Part shown: in pieces, positions 17,575 through 28,138 of the stretch | Layout of the letters: the number at the start of each line of letters is the position of its first letter | Numbering within the stretch: position 1 is the stretch's first letter | Assembly (NCBI GenBank): GCA_002690495.1 | Contig: NZEV01000032.1 | Coordinates: 1 to 64,000, forward strand | Length of the DNA: 64,000 nucleotides | Direction of reading: 5' to 3' | DNA from: Legionellales bacterium | Lineage (GTDB): Bacteria > Pseudomonadota > Gammaproteobacteria > Comchoanobacterales > Comchoanobacteraceae | Position numbers and translations under genes: made by a program | The notes under the pieces: model-generated | Seen by the model: only the letters and a program-made list of their open reading frames with translations | What the model was told of the DNA's origin: nothing | Databases searched by the model: none

Positions 17575-20073
17575 ATGAACGAACATACTCCCATGATGAA
17601 ACAGTATTGGTCGATCAAAAAAGATCACCCTACTATACTTTTATTTTACAGAATGGGGGACTTTTATGAGCTTTTTTACGATGATGCTAAAAAAGGGGCT
17701 CAACTACTCAATATCACACTCACTACGCGAGGTAGTTCTGCAGGTGAGCCTATCCCAATGGCTGGGATTCCACATCATAGTGCCAAAAATTATTTTTCAC
17801 GACTCGTGAAACTCGGAGAAAAATTTGCTATTTGCGAGCAAATTGAAGATCCTAAATTATCTAAGGGGCCTGTCAAAAGAGCTGTGACTGAAATTGTCAC
17901 TCCAGGTACTGTGACTGATGACTCTTTTCTTAATCCTGATCGAGAAAATACATTATTGGCGATTCATCAACATGGCGTTGAGTTTGGTGTGGCATTACTC
18001 AACTTGTGTAAAGGTACCATTGAAATTTGTAAGGTGAATGATCAAGAACAAGTGAATGATTTACTCTCAATCTGGTCACCAAGTGAATGCATTATTAACG
18101 AAAAAAATAAATCCACCCTTCCAATCCCAGTTTCATATCGACCAAACTGGGAATTTCAACTCGACACCTGTTATCAAAAATTATGTGAACATTTTAAAGT
18201 CCTTAATCTACACGCTTTTGGCATTGAATCAGAACCTGCAATTATTTCAGCTTGTGGCGCTTTAATTAATTATATCGATTTGACGCAGAGTAACAACTTA
18301 TCAAATATCCATGATATTGTGATTAGACAAACTGAGCAGTTTCTAATTATTGATGCAGCCTCTCGAAAACATTTAGATTTAATTGATACTGATCAGTCTA
18401 CAGGGATTAATCTCTTTGACTTAATTAAAAAAACAAAAACGCCAATGGGCACCCGTTTACTTAAAAAATGGTATTTACAACCTATAAGAGCACACAATCA
18501 ACTGAACGATCGTTATGATGCTATTGAGCAGCTGATATCCCACAATCACATCCATACATTAAGAGATAAATTGAAAGTAATTGCAGATATTGAACGTATC
18601 GCAAGTCGCATCACTAATGAGACCGTTAAACCAAGAGAGTTGATTCAGTTGGCAGATGCTTTAACGATGGTGCCCGAGGTGTATCATCAATTAAATCAAG
18701 ACCTACCACAATTATTTAATACCTACGAAAATCTCGACCGAATTGAGCAACTCATATTAAGTATATTAGATAAGGCATTTATATTAGGTGAAACAACAGG
18801 CTATACGATTCGTTCAGGTATTCATCATGACCTTGATGAATTAAGACAACTAGCACATACTGAAACATTCATTAAGGCATTTGAAATGAAAGAACGGGCT
18901 AGATTAAACTGCCCGAAACTCAAAGTTGGGTATAATCGAATCCAAGGCTTCTATATTGAGATATCAAAACTCACTCCATTTAGCCCTCCAGATAATTATC
19001 AAAGAAAACAAACATTAAAAAATTCTGAACGATATATTACGAGTGAACTGAATGAGTTTGAACAAAAGGTATTAACTGCAAAAGCAAAACAAACGCATAT
19101 AGAGGATATTATTTATAAAAAACTTTTAGCAGATTTAAAAATAGAAAATCATTTAATTAAAAACACAGGAGCGATTATTGCTCATGTTGATGCACTGAAT
19201 GCATTGGCATACGTAACTCACCAATATCAATGGCATCGCCCTACTCTTACCAATGAAACAGGCATTCAAATTCATCAAGGGCGACATCCATTAGTAGAAC
19301 AACAATCAGATCATCCATTTATTCCAAATGATTTACATATCAACCCCAGTAATTCCTTAAAACTCATTACTGGGCCAAATATGGGGGGTAAATCAACTTA
19401 CATGAGACAATGCGCCATCATTGTCATACTTGCTCATATTGGGAGTTTTGTCCCTGCTGATTACTGTCTAATTGGACCTATCAATCGTATATTTACTAGA
19501 ATTGGTGCTAATGATGATATCAGCCAAGGACAGTCGACTTTCATGGTTGAAATGCAAGAAACAGCCAACATCTTGAGACATGCTACTCCAAATAGTCTTG
19601 TTATCATGGATGAAATTGGTCGCGGTACAAGCACTTATGATGGACTAGCTATTGCATATGCCTGTGTCATACATCTTGTTCAAACGATTAAATGTATGTG
19701 TCTTTTTGCTACCCATTACTTTGAACTGACTGCGCTTGAACAACAATATGATACACTCGAAAATTTCCATGTCAGTGTGAATGAGTTTAACGATCAAGTG
19801 ATTTTCCTTCATCAAATTAAAAAAGGTGCTGCTAAAAAAAGTTATGGTATTCACGTTGCAAAATTGGCGGGGATGCCTGAACCAATGATGAGTATTGCTC
19901 GAAAAAAACTCATCGAGCTCGAAGGAGTAAGTGACAATCAACCACTGCCATCAACAGTCTATGAAGAAAGTATTATTAATCAGCTCAGATCTATAGATCT
20001 TGATCAGTGTACACCCAAACAAGCCTGGGAATTGATTCACGCATTAAAAAGCGCTCTGATTGCTGAGAGTTAA
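17575..20073 (+). CDS. mutS: DNA mismatch repair protein MutS
   Basis: 832 residues from the ATG at 17575; a longer open frame from TTG 17518 is unlikely because the family begins at HTPMM and GGAG stands seven bases before this ATG. The mismatch-reading Phe-x-Glu lies in [12 protein letters not shown]. The ATPase has Walker [10 protein letters not shown] and the downstream signature [18 protein letters not shown]. MutS recognises base mismatches and small loops and then recruits MutL. It converges with the symporter gene with a 4-bp overlap. Confidence 0.97.
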   Translation: MNEHTPMMKQYWSIKKDHPTILLFYRMGDFYELFYDDAKKGAQLLNITLTTRGSSAGEPIPMAGIPHHSAKNYFSRLVKLGEKFAICEQIEDPKLSKGPVKRAVTEIVTPGTVTDDSFLNPDRENTLLAIHQHGVEFGVALLNLCKGTIEICKVNDQEQVNDLLSIWSPSECIINEKNKSTLPIPVSYRPNWEFQLDTCYQKLCEHFKVLNLHAFGIESEPAIISACGALINYIDLTQSNNLSNIHDIVIRQTEQFLIIDAASRKHLDLIDTDQSTGINLFDLIKKTKTPMGTRLLKKWYLQPIRAHNQLNDRYDAIEQLISHNHIHTLRDKLKVIADIERIASRITNETVKPRELIQLADALTMVPEVYHQLNQDLPQLFNTYENLDRIEQLILSILDKAFILGETTGYTIRSGIHHDLDELRQLAHTETFIKAFEMKERARLNCPKLKVGYNRIQGFYIEISKLTPFSPPDNYQRKQTLKNSERYITSELNEFEQKVLTAKAKQTHIEDIIYKKLLADLKIENHLIKNTGAIIAHVDALNALAYVTHQYQWHRPTLTNETGIQIHQGRHPLVEQQSDHPFIPNDLHINPSNSLKLITGPNMGGKSTYMRQCAIIVILAHIGSFVPADYCLIGPINRIFTRIGANDDISQGQSTFMVEMQETANILRHATPNSLVIMDEIGRGTSTYDGLAIAYACVIHLVQTIKCMCLFATHYFELTALEQQYDTLENFHVSVNEFNDQVIFLHQIKKGAAKKSYGIHVAKLAGMPEPMMSIARKKLIELEGVSDNQPLPSTVYEESIINQLRSIDLDQCTPKQAWELIHALKSALIAES

Positions 20074-21470
20074 TTAGATTCGTGATCACGAACAAATGCC
20101 CTAAAGTCAACGCGAATATCCTTCATTAAATTTAATATCATAAAGAGATTCGGGATAACCAGTAATGGAATTAGAATATTCAATGTGATCATTAAATCAA
20201 CTAAATTAAATGAGAATGCTGTGAGTATTAAAAACAAGAAAATAAAATCATAAACAAACTGATAAGACACGAACTTGATATTAGTAAATATATACTTCCA
20301 AGCTTGCATACCATAATAATATGTACTCAATATCGTTGATAACACAAAGACGCAGACAATAATATTGAAAAGATCACCCACCCAAGGTAAAAACTTCTCC
20401 ATCGACACTTTTGTGAGTTGAGCCCCAATGTATGGTAATTGGTTTCCTTCAGGATAAGCAAATAAAATGACTAACGCTGTTAGAGTACAAATAACAATGG
20501 TATCGATGAAAGGCTCTAATAATGCAACTAAACCCTGCTTGACAGGTTCCGATGAATGGGCTGATGAGTGAGCAACAGAAGATGTACCTAACCCTGCTTC
20601 ATTTGAAAACGCACCAAAAGAAGTACCAAAAAGGAAGCTTGCCAACATACCGTTACCAAAAGCATCGTAAGAAAATGCATGATTAATAATCAGAATGATG
20701 ACCTGAAGTAACTGATCAAGATTAATTATTAAAATCGTTATACATAATAGAATATAAATCAAAATTGTGATTGGAAGTAGATAAGATAAAATATCTGCAA
20801 TTTTTTTTATACCACCATAAATGACAGTGAACACAACACATAATAAGGCAATAGAAACAGCTAACTGAGCGCTTGTATCTACAGTACCTGAAGCTAATAT
20901 GGCAACCAATTCATTCACCTGATAAATGTTTCCAAGAATGAGGCTGGTGAGTAACAAATTCACTGCATAAACCAATCCAAGTACACGAGCAATGAAGGGG
21001 AAGTAGTATTTAATTAATTTGCGTTTATCATTATACCAAATGCTCTTTTTATTAAATGCCTCAAATAAAGTGTACATTGTACCACCTTTGATCTCATCCT
21101 GGGTGGTAATTCGATATTTTTGGCCACACGTTGCTTCCATAAATTTAGTTGTCATGCCAAAAAAGCTAGCTAGTATCATCCAAAAGATAGCTCCAGGACC
21201 ACCAAGTGCTATGATAATCGCAACTCCGGATATATTCATTAAACCGATGGTACAGGATAAAGCTAGTGTGAGTGCTTGAAAGTGTGATATTTCCTTTGAT
21301 TCAAGATTTTGTGATCGTGATTTAAAAATGAGCCTGAGAGCAAAATTAAATTGCCTTACATTAATCCAGTCAAAATAAATACATAAATATAGGCCAGTTA
21401 AAAAGATCATCAGCGCAGAACAAGGCATTACCCATGTCATGATGTTAAATAGTACGAGGTTATAATTCAT
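20070..21470 (-). CDS. AGCS-family alanine/glycine:Na+ symporter
   Basis: 466 residues and about 11 membrane helices. The family signature is evident in [20 protein letters not shown] and in [10 protein letters not shown]. These proteins import alanine, glycine or related amino acids with sodium. The ATG overlaps the tsaB stop by four bases. Amino acids are plausible carbon sources here, given the aminopeptidase and leucine dehydrogenase in the window. Confidence 0.92.
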   Translation of the reverse strand: MNYNLVLFNIMTWVMPCSALMIFLTGLYLCIYFDWINVRQFNFALRLIFKSRSQNLESKEISHFQALTLALSCTIGLMNISGVAIIIALGGPGAIFWMILASFFGMTTKFMEATCGQKYRITTQDEIKGGTMYTLFEAFNKKSIWYNDKRKLIKYYFPFIARVLGLVYAVNLLLTSLILGNIYQVNELVAILASGTVDTSAQLAVSIALLCVVFTVIYGGIKKIADILSYLLPITILIYILLCITILIINLDQLLQVIILIINHAFSYDAFGNGMLASFLFGTSFGAFSNEAGLGTSSVAHSSAHSSEPVKQGLVALLEPFIDTIVICTLTALVILFAYPEGNQLPYIGAQLTKVSMEKFLPWVGDLFNIIVCVFVLSTILSTYYYGMQAWKYIFTNIKFVSYQFVYDFIFLFLILTAFSFNLVDLMITLNILIPLLVIPNLFMILNLMKDIRVDFRAFVRDHESN

Positions 21471-22090
21471 CGGTCTTTTTTCTGATGATACAGTTGGTTG
21501 TTTAAGTATTGTGGGGTCACATCTTTCCAGGTTTGGGTCACTAATGTACCATTGTCTATCGCTTGATTAGTAATAGTGATTGCTGTTTTAGCATCAGGTA
21601 CAAATGGATGTTGATCAAGATCACTGACCTGATAATCATGAGCTGGCATTTGATCCGCGTGTATTAATTGATCAGGTTGTATTGACTCTATTCCTTTAGT
21701 GGTGGTTTTGTATCTGCCAAAATAAAGTTTCGATAGTTTTGCATCCAACAATACACTCACTTCTGTTTTATTTGAATGACTTAGTGCTTGATATGCAATA
21801 TTTTTTAGTGAGGAAATACCATAGACAGGTATATTAGCAGCATATGAGAAACTTTGAACCCAAGATGCTGCAAGACGTATACCAGTAAAGCTACCAGGGC
21901 CAATTCCCCAAATAATAAGACCCAGTTGATTTAAGGACACATCATACAGCCTAAAGATGGTATCAAGTTCATTTAAAAGAAGATCTTGATTCCTAGAAAC
22001 ACCACTAAGCGTTTTTTCGTGAAAATGACCATCGACCTCGATAGCGATAGATCCAACTGCAGAGGAAAATTCAACAGCTAACTTAATCAC
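21467..22090 (-). CDS. tsaB: tRNA t6A biosynthesis protein TsaB
   Basis: About 207 residues from GTG 22090, where the family N-terminus (IKLAVEFSSAVGSIAI) begins; starts at ATG 22123 or ATG 22177 would add residues with no family match. GIGPGSFTGIRLAASW is the strongly conserved GPGSFTGxR block. TsaB is the inactive ASKHA-fold partner of TsaD in making N6-threonylcarbamoyladenosine at A37 of tRNAs. The usual N-terminal IDT is VEF here. It overlaps the upstream lipoprotein gene by 8 bp. Confidence 0.92.
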   Translation of the reverse strand: MIKLAVEFSSAVGSIAIEVDGHFHEKTLSGVSRNQDLLLNELDTIFRLYDVSLNQLGLIIWGIGPGSFTGIRLAASWVQSFSYAANIPVYGISSLKNIAYQALSHSNKTEVSVLLDAKLSKLYFGRYKTTTKGIESIQPDQLIHADQMPAHDYQVSDLDQHPFVPDAKTAITITNQAIDNGTLVTQTWKDVTPQYLNNQLYHQKKDR

Positions 22091-22610
22091 TGGATTTGAT
22101 TGATTGAATATAAAGGTTTGCATCTTGCAATTGTGCATACCCTTTTGAATTAAGTCCGTTATAAACCATACCCTCATCCCAGACTATATTACGATTGATG
22201 TTTAATGATGAGTGACTCATCTGCGCATTCCACCTACTCGGATCAATATTTAAGGTATCACCATCTAAACAAAACTTTAAGTTAGTATGTTCATTGCTAG
22301 ACTGTGATTGTAATTGAACAGTCTGACAACTATTTGGAGAAAGATAAAGCATGGTCGGTTTTACTGGCATTGATTTACCAGAAGGCCACATTTTTGCATA
22401 ACCACTTTTAAATCGTACCAACAAAGACTCTGAACCTGGTTGTGGTTTTGATTGAAAAAAAGGTTCAAAAAAAGTTCTAGTATAAGTACTTATCGCACTC
22501 AATTTTGATTGATTGTTTGAATTCTGCCAATCTTCCTCACTCATACCGGTGTAAGGCTGAAGTACAGAACAACCCGAAAGAAGTAAAATAAAAGGAACTA
22601 CGTACAACAT
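22083..22610 (-). CDS. Predicted lipoprotein of unknown function
   Basis: 175 residues. The first 14 residues form a signal peptide ending in a lipobox, LLSG-C, so the mature protein should start with lipidated Cys14; the next residue is Ser, which predicts sorting to the outer membrane. The rest is soluble and mainly beta-like with two further cysteines (in NSCQTVQ and FCLDGD) that could form a disulfide. I recognise no family. The end overlaps tsaB. The start is about 30 bp downstream of the small RNA described below, on the same strand. Confidence 0.75.
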   Translation of the reverse strand: MLYVVPFILLLSGCSVLQPYTGMSEEDWQNSNNQSKLSAISTYTRTFFEPFFQSKPQPGSESLLVRFKSGYAKMWPSGKSMPVKPTMLYLSPNSCQTVQLQSQSSNEHTNLKFCLDGDTLNIDPSRWNAQMSHSSLNINRNIVWDEGMVYNGLNSKGYAQLQDANLYIQSIKSSD

Positions 22611-22639
22611 AAATACAAATTACCATGTATTAAAATAAG

Positions 22640-22820
22640 CTTCAATGGTTCGTCGTGGGCGTCCCTGCCCTTATGCTAATTTCCATTATTAGCGTAGACC
22701 CGTTGTAAAATCCATTTAGACGAACCGTAGCACAATCCATCGCACTACTCTTTTATCTGTGACATCCTGTCAATGTGATTCATCCTTGAAAAATCCATTT
22801 ACCAGATAAGTACAATCCCT
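22640..22820 (-). ncRNA. CsrB/RsmY/RsmZ-like CsrA-sequestering small RNA
   Basis: Read on the minus strand, about 180 nt contain eight GGA triplets (plus-strand TCC at 22662, 22682, 22711, 22736, 22765, 22783, 22794, 22816). Several are exactly in hairpin loops: TGACA-GGA-TGTCA (22760-22772), GCTAAT-AATGGAA-ATTAGC (22675-22693), GGGC-AGGGAC-GCCC (22657-22670), and AAAT-GGA-TTT twice. An 8-bp stem (22647-22654 with 22719-22726) closes a multi-branch 3' part. ACAGGATGT matches the high-affinity CsrA consensus. No reading frame competes. The 3' end is uncertain: only a weak T-rich stretch follows. The 5' end near 22820 follows an AT-rich -10. Confidence 0.85.
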
Positions 22821-22825
22821 TATTT

Positions 22826-22831
22826 ATAATA
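22826..22831 (-). promoter_or_regulatory. Probable -10 element of the CsrB-like RNA
   Basis: Minus-strand TATTAT within an AT-rich run, about seven bases before the predicted first base (AAGGGATTG). No good -35 is seen at 17 bp, as is common for activator-dependent promoters. Confidence 0.45.
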
Positions 22832-22868
22832 TAACAAACATTAAACAAAATATCTAACCGCTCAAAAT

Positions 22869-22895
22869 AAAGTGTATTTTGCACACTTTAGTGCA
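22869..22895. promoter_or_regulatory. Palindromic operator-like site upstream of the small RNA
   Basis: Perfect inverted repeat AAAGTGT-N7-ACACTTT (22869-22889) overlapped by TGCAC-N6-GTGCA (22880-22895). It sits about 50-75 bp upstream of the RNA start, where GacA/LetA-type response regulators bind in front of rsmY/rsmZ in other gammaproteobacteria. The sequence is not identical to known GacA boxes; the link is inference. Confidence 0.5.
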
Positions 22896-23054
22896 TAATT
22901 GTTTTTATTGTGCTTTTTCATACACTTAGACAATATAAGGGAATGTTTTGTAGGATATATCCCTCAAAATAAACATCTTATGCTTTATATCATACAGGAA
23001 TATAGATTCAATCCGATCCAAATAAGTTTTTTATTTAATTAACAGTTCACAGAC

Positions 23055-23083
23055 TTGCAAAGCCAATAAAAAAAAAGCATTAT
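23055..23083 (+). promoter_or_regulatory. Probable fabI promoter
   Basis: TTGCAA (23055-23060), 17-bp spacer, CATTAT (23078-23083); predicted start near 23090, followed by AGGGTGGT as ribosome site. Confidence 0.5.
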
Positions 23084-23106
23084 TTGACTTAGGGTGGTAC
23101 TTAAAT

Positions 23107-23877
23107 ATGAATTTACTCGAAAACAAAAAAGCACTAATTATAGGTGTTGCTAGCAATAGATCGATTGCATATGGTATAGCAAAACAAATGCGTGCACATG
23201 GCGCTCAACTTGCTTTTAGCTATATTGGTGAGCGTTTTAAATCAAGATTAACCTCCATTGCCCAAGAATTTGACTCCAAGTTAACTTTTCCATGTGATGT
23301 TTCAAATGACAATGAAATCAAAGATATGATCCAATGGATCTCTAACGAATGGAAAACAATTGATATTATTGTTCACGCAACTGCATTTGCACCCACCGAG
23401 ATGCTCGGCGGTGACTACCTTGAGCATATGAATCAGGAAGGCTTTAAAACTGCCCATGAAATTAGTTCGTATAGCCTAGCAGCAATCTGTAAGCACGCAC
23501 GACCACATCTTAATCAATCCTCAATTTTGACATTATCCTATATCGGCGCTCAACAAGCGATTCCTAGTTATAATATCATGGGAGTCGCAAAAGCAAGCTT
23601 AGAAAGTAATGTCAGATATCTTGCAGCATGTCTTGGTCCTGATGGACACAGAGTGAATGCCATATCCGCTGGACCGATAAAGACCTTAAGCGCATCTGCA
23701 ATTAAAGGATTTAAAGAGAAACTGATCCACGATGCAAACACTAATCCTCTTAGACGTAACACAACACAAGAGGATGTCGGTAATGCTGCTACTTTTTTGT
23801 GTTCATCACTGTCAAGTGGTATTACCGGTGAAGTACTTTATGTTGATAACGGCAACCATATACTTGGAGCGAACTAA
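23107..23877 (+). CDS. fabI: Enoyl-[acyl-carrier-protein] reductase (NADH)
   Basis: 256 residues, E. coli 262. The modified Rossmann motif is GVASNRSIAYGIA and the catalytic block is SYIGAQQAIPSYNIMGVAKA with Tyr and Lys in the FabI-type Y-x6-K spacing. The enzyme performs the last reduction in each round of fatty acid synthesis and is the triclosan target. It lies two bases upstream of sohB. Confidence 0.96.
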   Translation: MNLLENKKALIIGVASNRSIAYGIAKQMRAHGAQLAFSYIGERFKSRLTSIAQEFDSKLTFPCDVSNDNEIKDMIQWISNEWKTIDIIVHATAFAPTEMLGGDYLEHMNQEGFKTAHEISSYSLAAICKHARPHLNQSSILTLSYIGAQQAIPSYNIMGVAKASLESNVRYLAACLGPDGHRVNAISAGPIKTLSASAIKGFKEKLIHDANTNPLRRNTTQEDVGNAATFLCSSLSSGITGEVLYVDNGNHILGAN

Positions 23878-23879
23878 AT

Positions 23880-24797
23880 ATGTCAGAAATTCTTATTAAT
23901 TTAATCGTCTTTTTTTTGAAAACAATAGTTATCGTTGCCGCAATTATATTAATCATTGCATCAACCAAAAAAAAATCTAGTAATCAGCTGATCATAACAC
24001 ACCTAAACAAAAAATGGCTTGAGGTAAATAAATACTTTACCAAAATGACGAAACAAAAAATTTCTCATAAAAAATCACAAAAGAAGAAAAATAAGTGTTT
24101 TTATGTCCTATTTAAAGGAGATATGAATGCCTCTTCAGTTGTCAAACTTAGAAATGAAATATCTGCCATTATTAATAATGCCACTAAAAATGATAAGGTA
24201 TGTATTAACATTGAAAGTCCTGGTGGAACGATTATAGACTACGGACTTGCAAATGCTCAGTTACAACGTCTAAAACAAGCAAAGATTAGTTTAGATGTTG
24301 TAGTTGATCGAGTCGCTGCATCAGGTGGTTACCTCATGGCATGTGTGGCAGATAAAATCATCGCCGCACCCTATTCTTTTATTGGTTCAATAGGTGTTGC
24401 CTTTGAACTTTTTAACGCACACGAACTGCTCAAACATCATCATATTCAAACAGAAACAATCACATCCAAAAAATATAAACGAACATTAACCCCTTTCTCT
24501 AAAACAACACCAGAAGCAAAAGCCAAGGTCAGAGAGGATCTATCTAAATACCAGCAACAGTTTGAATCATCAATTCTAAAATATAGACCTAAACTCAACA
24601 TCAATGAAGTGGCAACAGGTGAATATTGGTGTGCTGAAAATGCCATCAAGCTTGGTTTAGTTGATGAACTTGGGACTAGTGATGAGTATCTTTTCAATAC
24701 TATGAAAGAATACGATGTGTATCAAGTTGAATATAAAGTTAAAGCCAGTATGAAACAGAAGTTTTTTAATCGAATGAAATCATATGTCCAGTTTTGA
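23880..24797 (+). CDS. sohB: SohB-type inner-membrane serine protease (family S49)
   Basis: 305 residues. One N-terminal membrane anchor (about residues 8-27), then a basic linker and the S49 protease domain. Catalytic Ser is in VAASGGYLMACVADKI; the general-base Lys is in the ITSKKYKRTLTPF region. IESPGGTIIDYGLANAQL is the conserved oxyanion loop. SohB and SppA cut signal peptides and other membrane-released peptides. At about 300 residues it is SohB-sized rather than SppA. It overlaps ubiG by 14 bp. Confidence 0.93.
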   Translation: MSEILINLIVFFLKTIVIVAAIILIIASTKKKSSNQLIITHLNKKWLEVNKYFTKMTKQKISHKKSQKKKNKCFYVLFKGDMNASSVVKLRNEISAIINNATKNDKVCINIESPGGTIIDYGLANAQLQRLKQAKISLDVVVDRVAASGGYLMACVADKIIAAPYSFIGSIGVAFELFNAHELLKHHHIQTETITSKKYKRTLTPFSKTTPEAKAKVREDLSKYQQQFESSILKYRPKLNINEVATGEYWCAENAIKLGLVDELGTSDEYLFNTMKEYDVYQVEYKVKASMKQKFFNRMKSYVQF

Positions 24798-25455
24798 TTC
24801 ATATCAATATCAATGGATGGATCCATTTGGTCCTCTATCAACACTACACAAAATTAATCCTGTTCGGCTTTCTTTTATAGAGAAAGTTATGAAAAACAAA
24901 ACAAAAACAGTGCTAGATGTCGGTTGTGGCGGTGGTATATTTACTTTCCATCTTCACAATGCATTACCTGAACTATCTATTACAGGTATTGATTCTTCAG
25001 CACAAGCGATTCAGGCTGCAGAATCCTACGCAGCATCTAATGATTTAAAGGTTCGCTTTCATCATCAAACAGCAACTCAGCCCACTCAGAAAAAATATGA
25101 TCTTATTATTTGTTTTGAACTGATTGAGCATGTATCCAAACCACAATCATTAATTAAGGCTCTCAGTCAACAGCTGACAAAAAATGGACTTCTCATTATT
25201 TCAACGCTTGATAAAACGACATTCAGCTTTTTACAAAATATCCTCATTGCAGAACATTTGCTTGAAATAGTGCCTAAAGGCACACATGCTTACAATCAAT
25301 TCATTTCTCCAGATACATTAATTGAAATGGCACGTGATTTTCATCTTAATCCAGTTCTAATTAATGGTATTCATATAGACCCTTTGAGCTATCAATTTTC
25401 ACTCTCAGATTCTATTCAACCAAACTATTTTGTTGCCTTCGAACACTCTACTTGA
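24784..25455 (+). CDS. ubiG: Ubiquinone biosynthesis O-methyltransferase
   Basis: 223 residues. WMDPFGPLSTLHKINPVRL is the UbiG N-terminal signature; VLDVGCGGGIF is the S-adenosylmethionine-binding motif I and ICFELIEHV the post-motif. UbiG performs both O-methylations of ubiquinone synthesis, so the organism makes ubiquinone and respires. It overlaps sohB by 14 bp at the start and converges with pepN with a 31-bp overlap at the end. Confidence 0.95.
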   Translation: MSSFDSYQYQWMDPFGPLSTLHKINPVRLSFIEKVMKNKTKTVLDVGCGGGIFTFHLHNALPELSITGIDSSAQAIQAAESYAASNDLKVRFHHQTATQPTQKKYDLIICFELIEHVSKPQSLIKALSQQLTKNGLLIISTLDKTTFSFLQNILIAEHLLEIVPKGTHAYNQFISPDTLIEMARDFHLNPVLINGIHIDPLSYQFSLSDSIQPNYFVAFEHST

Positions 25456-28064
25456 GAAAGCGAATTTTTAATCACCTCACCTAAATCCTTAGAAGTAATT
25501 TTCTGATTTAAATACTCAAGTTCAGCAATCATAGCATTTCTTCTTTTCTCATCATAAAGCTTAAAATAAACTAATGGTTGTGCAACTCGTGCTGCTAATT
25601 GAGGGTTAAAACTCTCTGTAGATAGCACGATTTCAGAAAGCCAACGATATGTATGATGATAGTCTCTGTGAAAAGCAATCGTATCTGAAAAAACACCCAC
25701 TAAACTTCTCACATTATTTGGATTTTGATAATCGTAAGCTTGATGTTCAGTCAATTGTTTTACCGTTTCAAACACAGATTCATGATCAGATAATGCATTC
25801 ATTGTAAGCCACTTGTTCACTACTAATTTATCATTATGGAACCGTTGATAAAAATCGTCCAAACAATCTGATCTTTGTGATACATCAAAATGATTTAATG
25901 CAGATAAAGCAGCCCATCGATCCGTCATAGTACGTGCATTGTTATAGTATTCTTTTGCAATCTCGAATTTCTCAGAAGCCAGTACAATATAATACAATGC
26001 GATTGACTTTAAGGATCGAATGGATATGTCCTCATAGTTAAACAAATCTTCAGTGTATCCATATTGAGTTGAGAAAATACGCTTCATCTCATCCAATAAA
26101 GCATGAGATAAACGAGTATAGAATAAATGAACACAACGATTAATTCGTAATATATCTAGATTTGGGTTTTCAATCAAAATAGATTGCGCTGAGATTGGTT
26201 TTAAAACACAATTGATAAACCGGCCATCGTGATGACATTCATGGAGTAAACTTTTTAACGCATCGATCCATTTTGAATCTAGTAGAATCTCCGTATCTTT
26301 AGAATGATAAAGTTCTAGGATTCTTTTTTTGATATATATTTGAGTGGCATCCCAGCGGTTAAAACGATCGGTATCTTTACCTATAATGGTAGTTAAGGAC
26401 TCGTTTGTATCTAGTTCCTTTGATAATTTCAACTTAATTGGGGCAGAAAAATTTCTATTTAAAGATAATATAGGTAATTGCTCTACTCCCTCAAATTTGA
26501 ACTCCTGTACCTTCATAGTCAAATGTAAAATATAAGAGTCCTGACGCTGCTCGATCATCGGATCAGTAATCACTGGTTCATGATCTAGGTTGACAAACCC
26601 AATGACTAATGGAATCACAAATGGCTCTTTCTCACTACCATCTGCTGTTGGTGCGGTGTTTTGCTCACATCTGATTATCAACACTTGAGTTGTTTTATCG
26701 TAATTCACAGAAAAGGATACTTCAGGTGTACCTGCTTGAGTATACCATCTCTTAAACTGAGAAAGGTCTATATTACCCGCATGCTCCATGGCGCTAACAA
26801 AATCGTCAGTAGTCACAGCACAGCCATCATTCTCACAAAAATAATGATCCATGCCAAGTCTGAATTTTTCTGGTCCAAGTATGGTTTTCATCATACCGAT
26901 CACTTCTGCACCTTTGTTGTATACTGTTGTGGTATAAAAGTTATTCATGGATATATAGGAATGGGGACGGACAGGATGTGACATCGGGCCAGCGTCTTCA
27001 CTAAACTGAGTGGTTTTTAAGCGGCTCACTTCGTTGATGCGCTGCACCACTTCATCGGTCATATCTGAAGTAAAATGCTGGTCTCTAAAAACCGTGAGCC
27101 CCTCTTTTAAGCTGAGTTGAAACCAGTTTTTAAGTGTCACACGATTACCTGACCAGTTATGGAAATATTCATGACCAATGACTCTTAGAATATAAATATA
27201 TTCTGCATCTAATGCAGTTTCAGAATTCGCTAACATCACTGCCGAATTAAAAATGTTAAGTCCTTTATTTTCCATGGCTCCAAAATTAAAATCACTCACG
27301 CCAACGACATTATAAATATCTAAATCATATTCTCGTCCATAGGCTTTCTCATCCCATTCCATTGCTTTTTTAAGTGAAAACATTGCAAAATCAGCTTGGT
27401 CTAATTTACCTTTTTCAACATAAATACCTAATGTGACTTTTCTGCCACTCATCGTCACAAATTGATCTTGAATATGATCATAATCACCCGCAACAACTGC
27501 AAAAAGATAACACGGCTTTAATGTTGGATCTTCCCATGTGACTTTTTTAAAGTCCCCATCAATCGATTCATGTGTACAATTACCATTCCCTAACAACACA
27601 GGATAATCATCCTTTTGTGCAATTAAATGCGTGGTGAAACAAGTTAAGTTATCTGGTCTATCAATAAAATATGTGATCCGTCTAAAACCATGAGATTCAC
27701 ATTGTGTACAAAAATTATTAGAAGAACAGTAAAGTCCTGATAAAGCTTTATTTTCAATTGGTGATATTTCAACTTCAATATTTAATTTGCATGCACCAAT
27801 AGTATCATGAATAATTAATTGGGATTCTGTGACGGTAAATTGTTTTGTATTTAATTTTTGATTATCTTTAAAAATTGAAATCAACTTTAAATATTCGCCA
27901 TCAAGGATCAGATCCGTGACCGTATGATCATCGTGTGCTTCATTAGGTTCAATTGTTAAGATACTAGAAACGACTGTTTTTTTTGGATCAAGCCTGAAAG
28001 TGAGCTCTGCGGTTGTAATTTTAAATGGATGAGGTTGATAGTCCTTTAAATATATTCGTTTCAT
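25425..28064 (-). CDS. pepN: Aminopeptidase N (M1 family)
   Basis: 879 residues, E. coli 870. Exopeptidase motif GAMEN is at residues 263-267 and the zinc site HEYFH-x18-E uses H298, H302 and E321 with E299 as catalyst. It removes N-terminal residues from a broad range of peptides in the cytoplasm, which would supply free amino acids for the catabolic genes in this window. The 3' end overlaps ubiG by 31 bp on the opposite strand. Confidence 0.97.
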   Translation of the reverse strand: MKRIYLKDYQPHPFKITTAELTFRLDPKKTVVSSILTIEPNEAHDDHTVTDLILDGEYLKLISIFKDNQKLNTKQFTVTESQLIIHDTIGACKLNIEVEISPIENKALSGLYCSSNNFCTQCESHGFRRITYFIDRPDNLTCFTTHLIAQKDDYPVLLGNGNCTHESIDGDFKKVTWEDPTLKPCYLFAVVAGDYDHIQDQFVTMSGRKVTLGIYVEKGKLDQADFAMFSLKKAMEWDEKAYGREYDLDIYNVVGVSDFNFGAMENKGLNIFNSAVMLANSETALDAEYIYILRVIGHEYFHNWSGNRVTLKNWFQLSLKEGLTVFRDQHFTSDMTDEVVQRINEVSRLKTTQFSEDAGPMSHPVRPHSYISMNNFYTTTVYNKGAEVIGMMKTILGPEKFRLGMDHYFCENDGCAVTTDDFVSAMEHAGNIDLSQFKRWYTQAGTPEVSFSVNYDKTTQVLIIRCEQNTAPTADGSEKEPFVIPLVIGFVNLDHEPVITDPMIEQRQDSYILHLTMKVQEFKFEGVEQLPILSLNRNFSAPIKLKLSKELDTNESLTTIIGKDTDRFNRWDATQIYIKKRILELYHSKDTEILLDSKWIDALKSLLHECHHDGRFINCVLKPISAQSILIENPNLDILRINRCVHLFYTRLSHALLDEMKRIFSTQYGYTEDLFNYEDISIRSLKSIALYYIVLASEKFEIAKEYYNNARTMTDRWAALSALNHFDVSQRSDCLDDFYQRFHNDKLVVNKWLTMNALSDHESVFETVKQLTEHQAYDYQNPNNVRSLVGVFSDTIAFHRDYHHTYRWLSEIVLSTESFNPQLAARVAQPLVYFKLYDEKRRNAMIAELEYLNQKITSKDLGEVIKNSLSQVECSKATK

Positions 28065-28138
28065 CGTTATTCACCACTCCCTTTTCGTATTTTGAAATAA
28101 TATGTATACTTTATACTATAGACTATATGGAGTGCAAT

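Noticed and set aside
22640-22820. tmRNA or 6S RNA as the identity of the structured intergenic RNA
   Set aside because: No tRNA-like ends, tag frame or long central bubble; GGA-in-loop pattern fits CsrB-type RNA instead.
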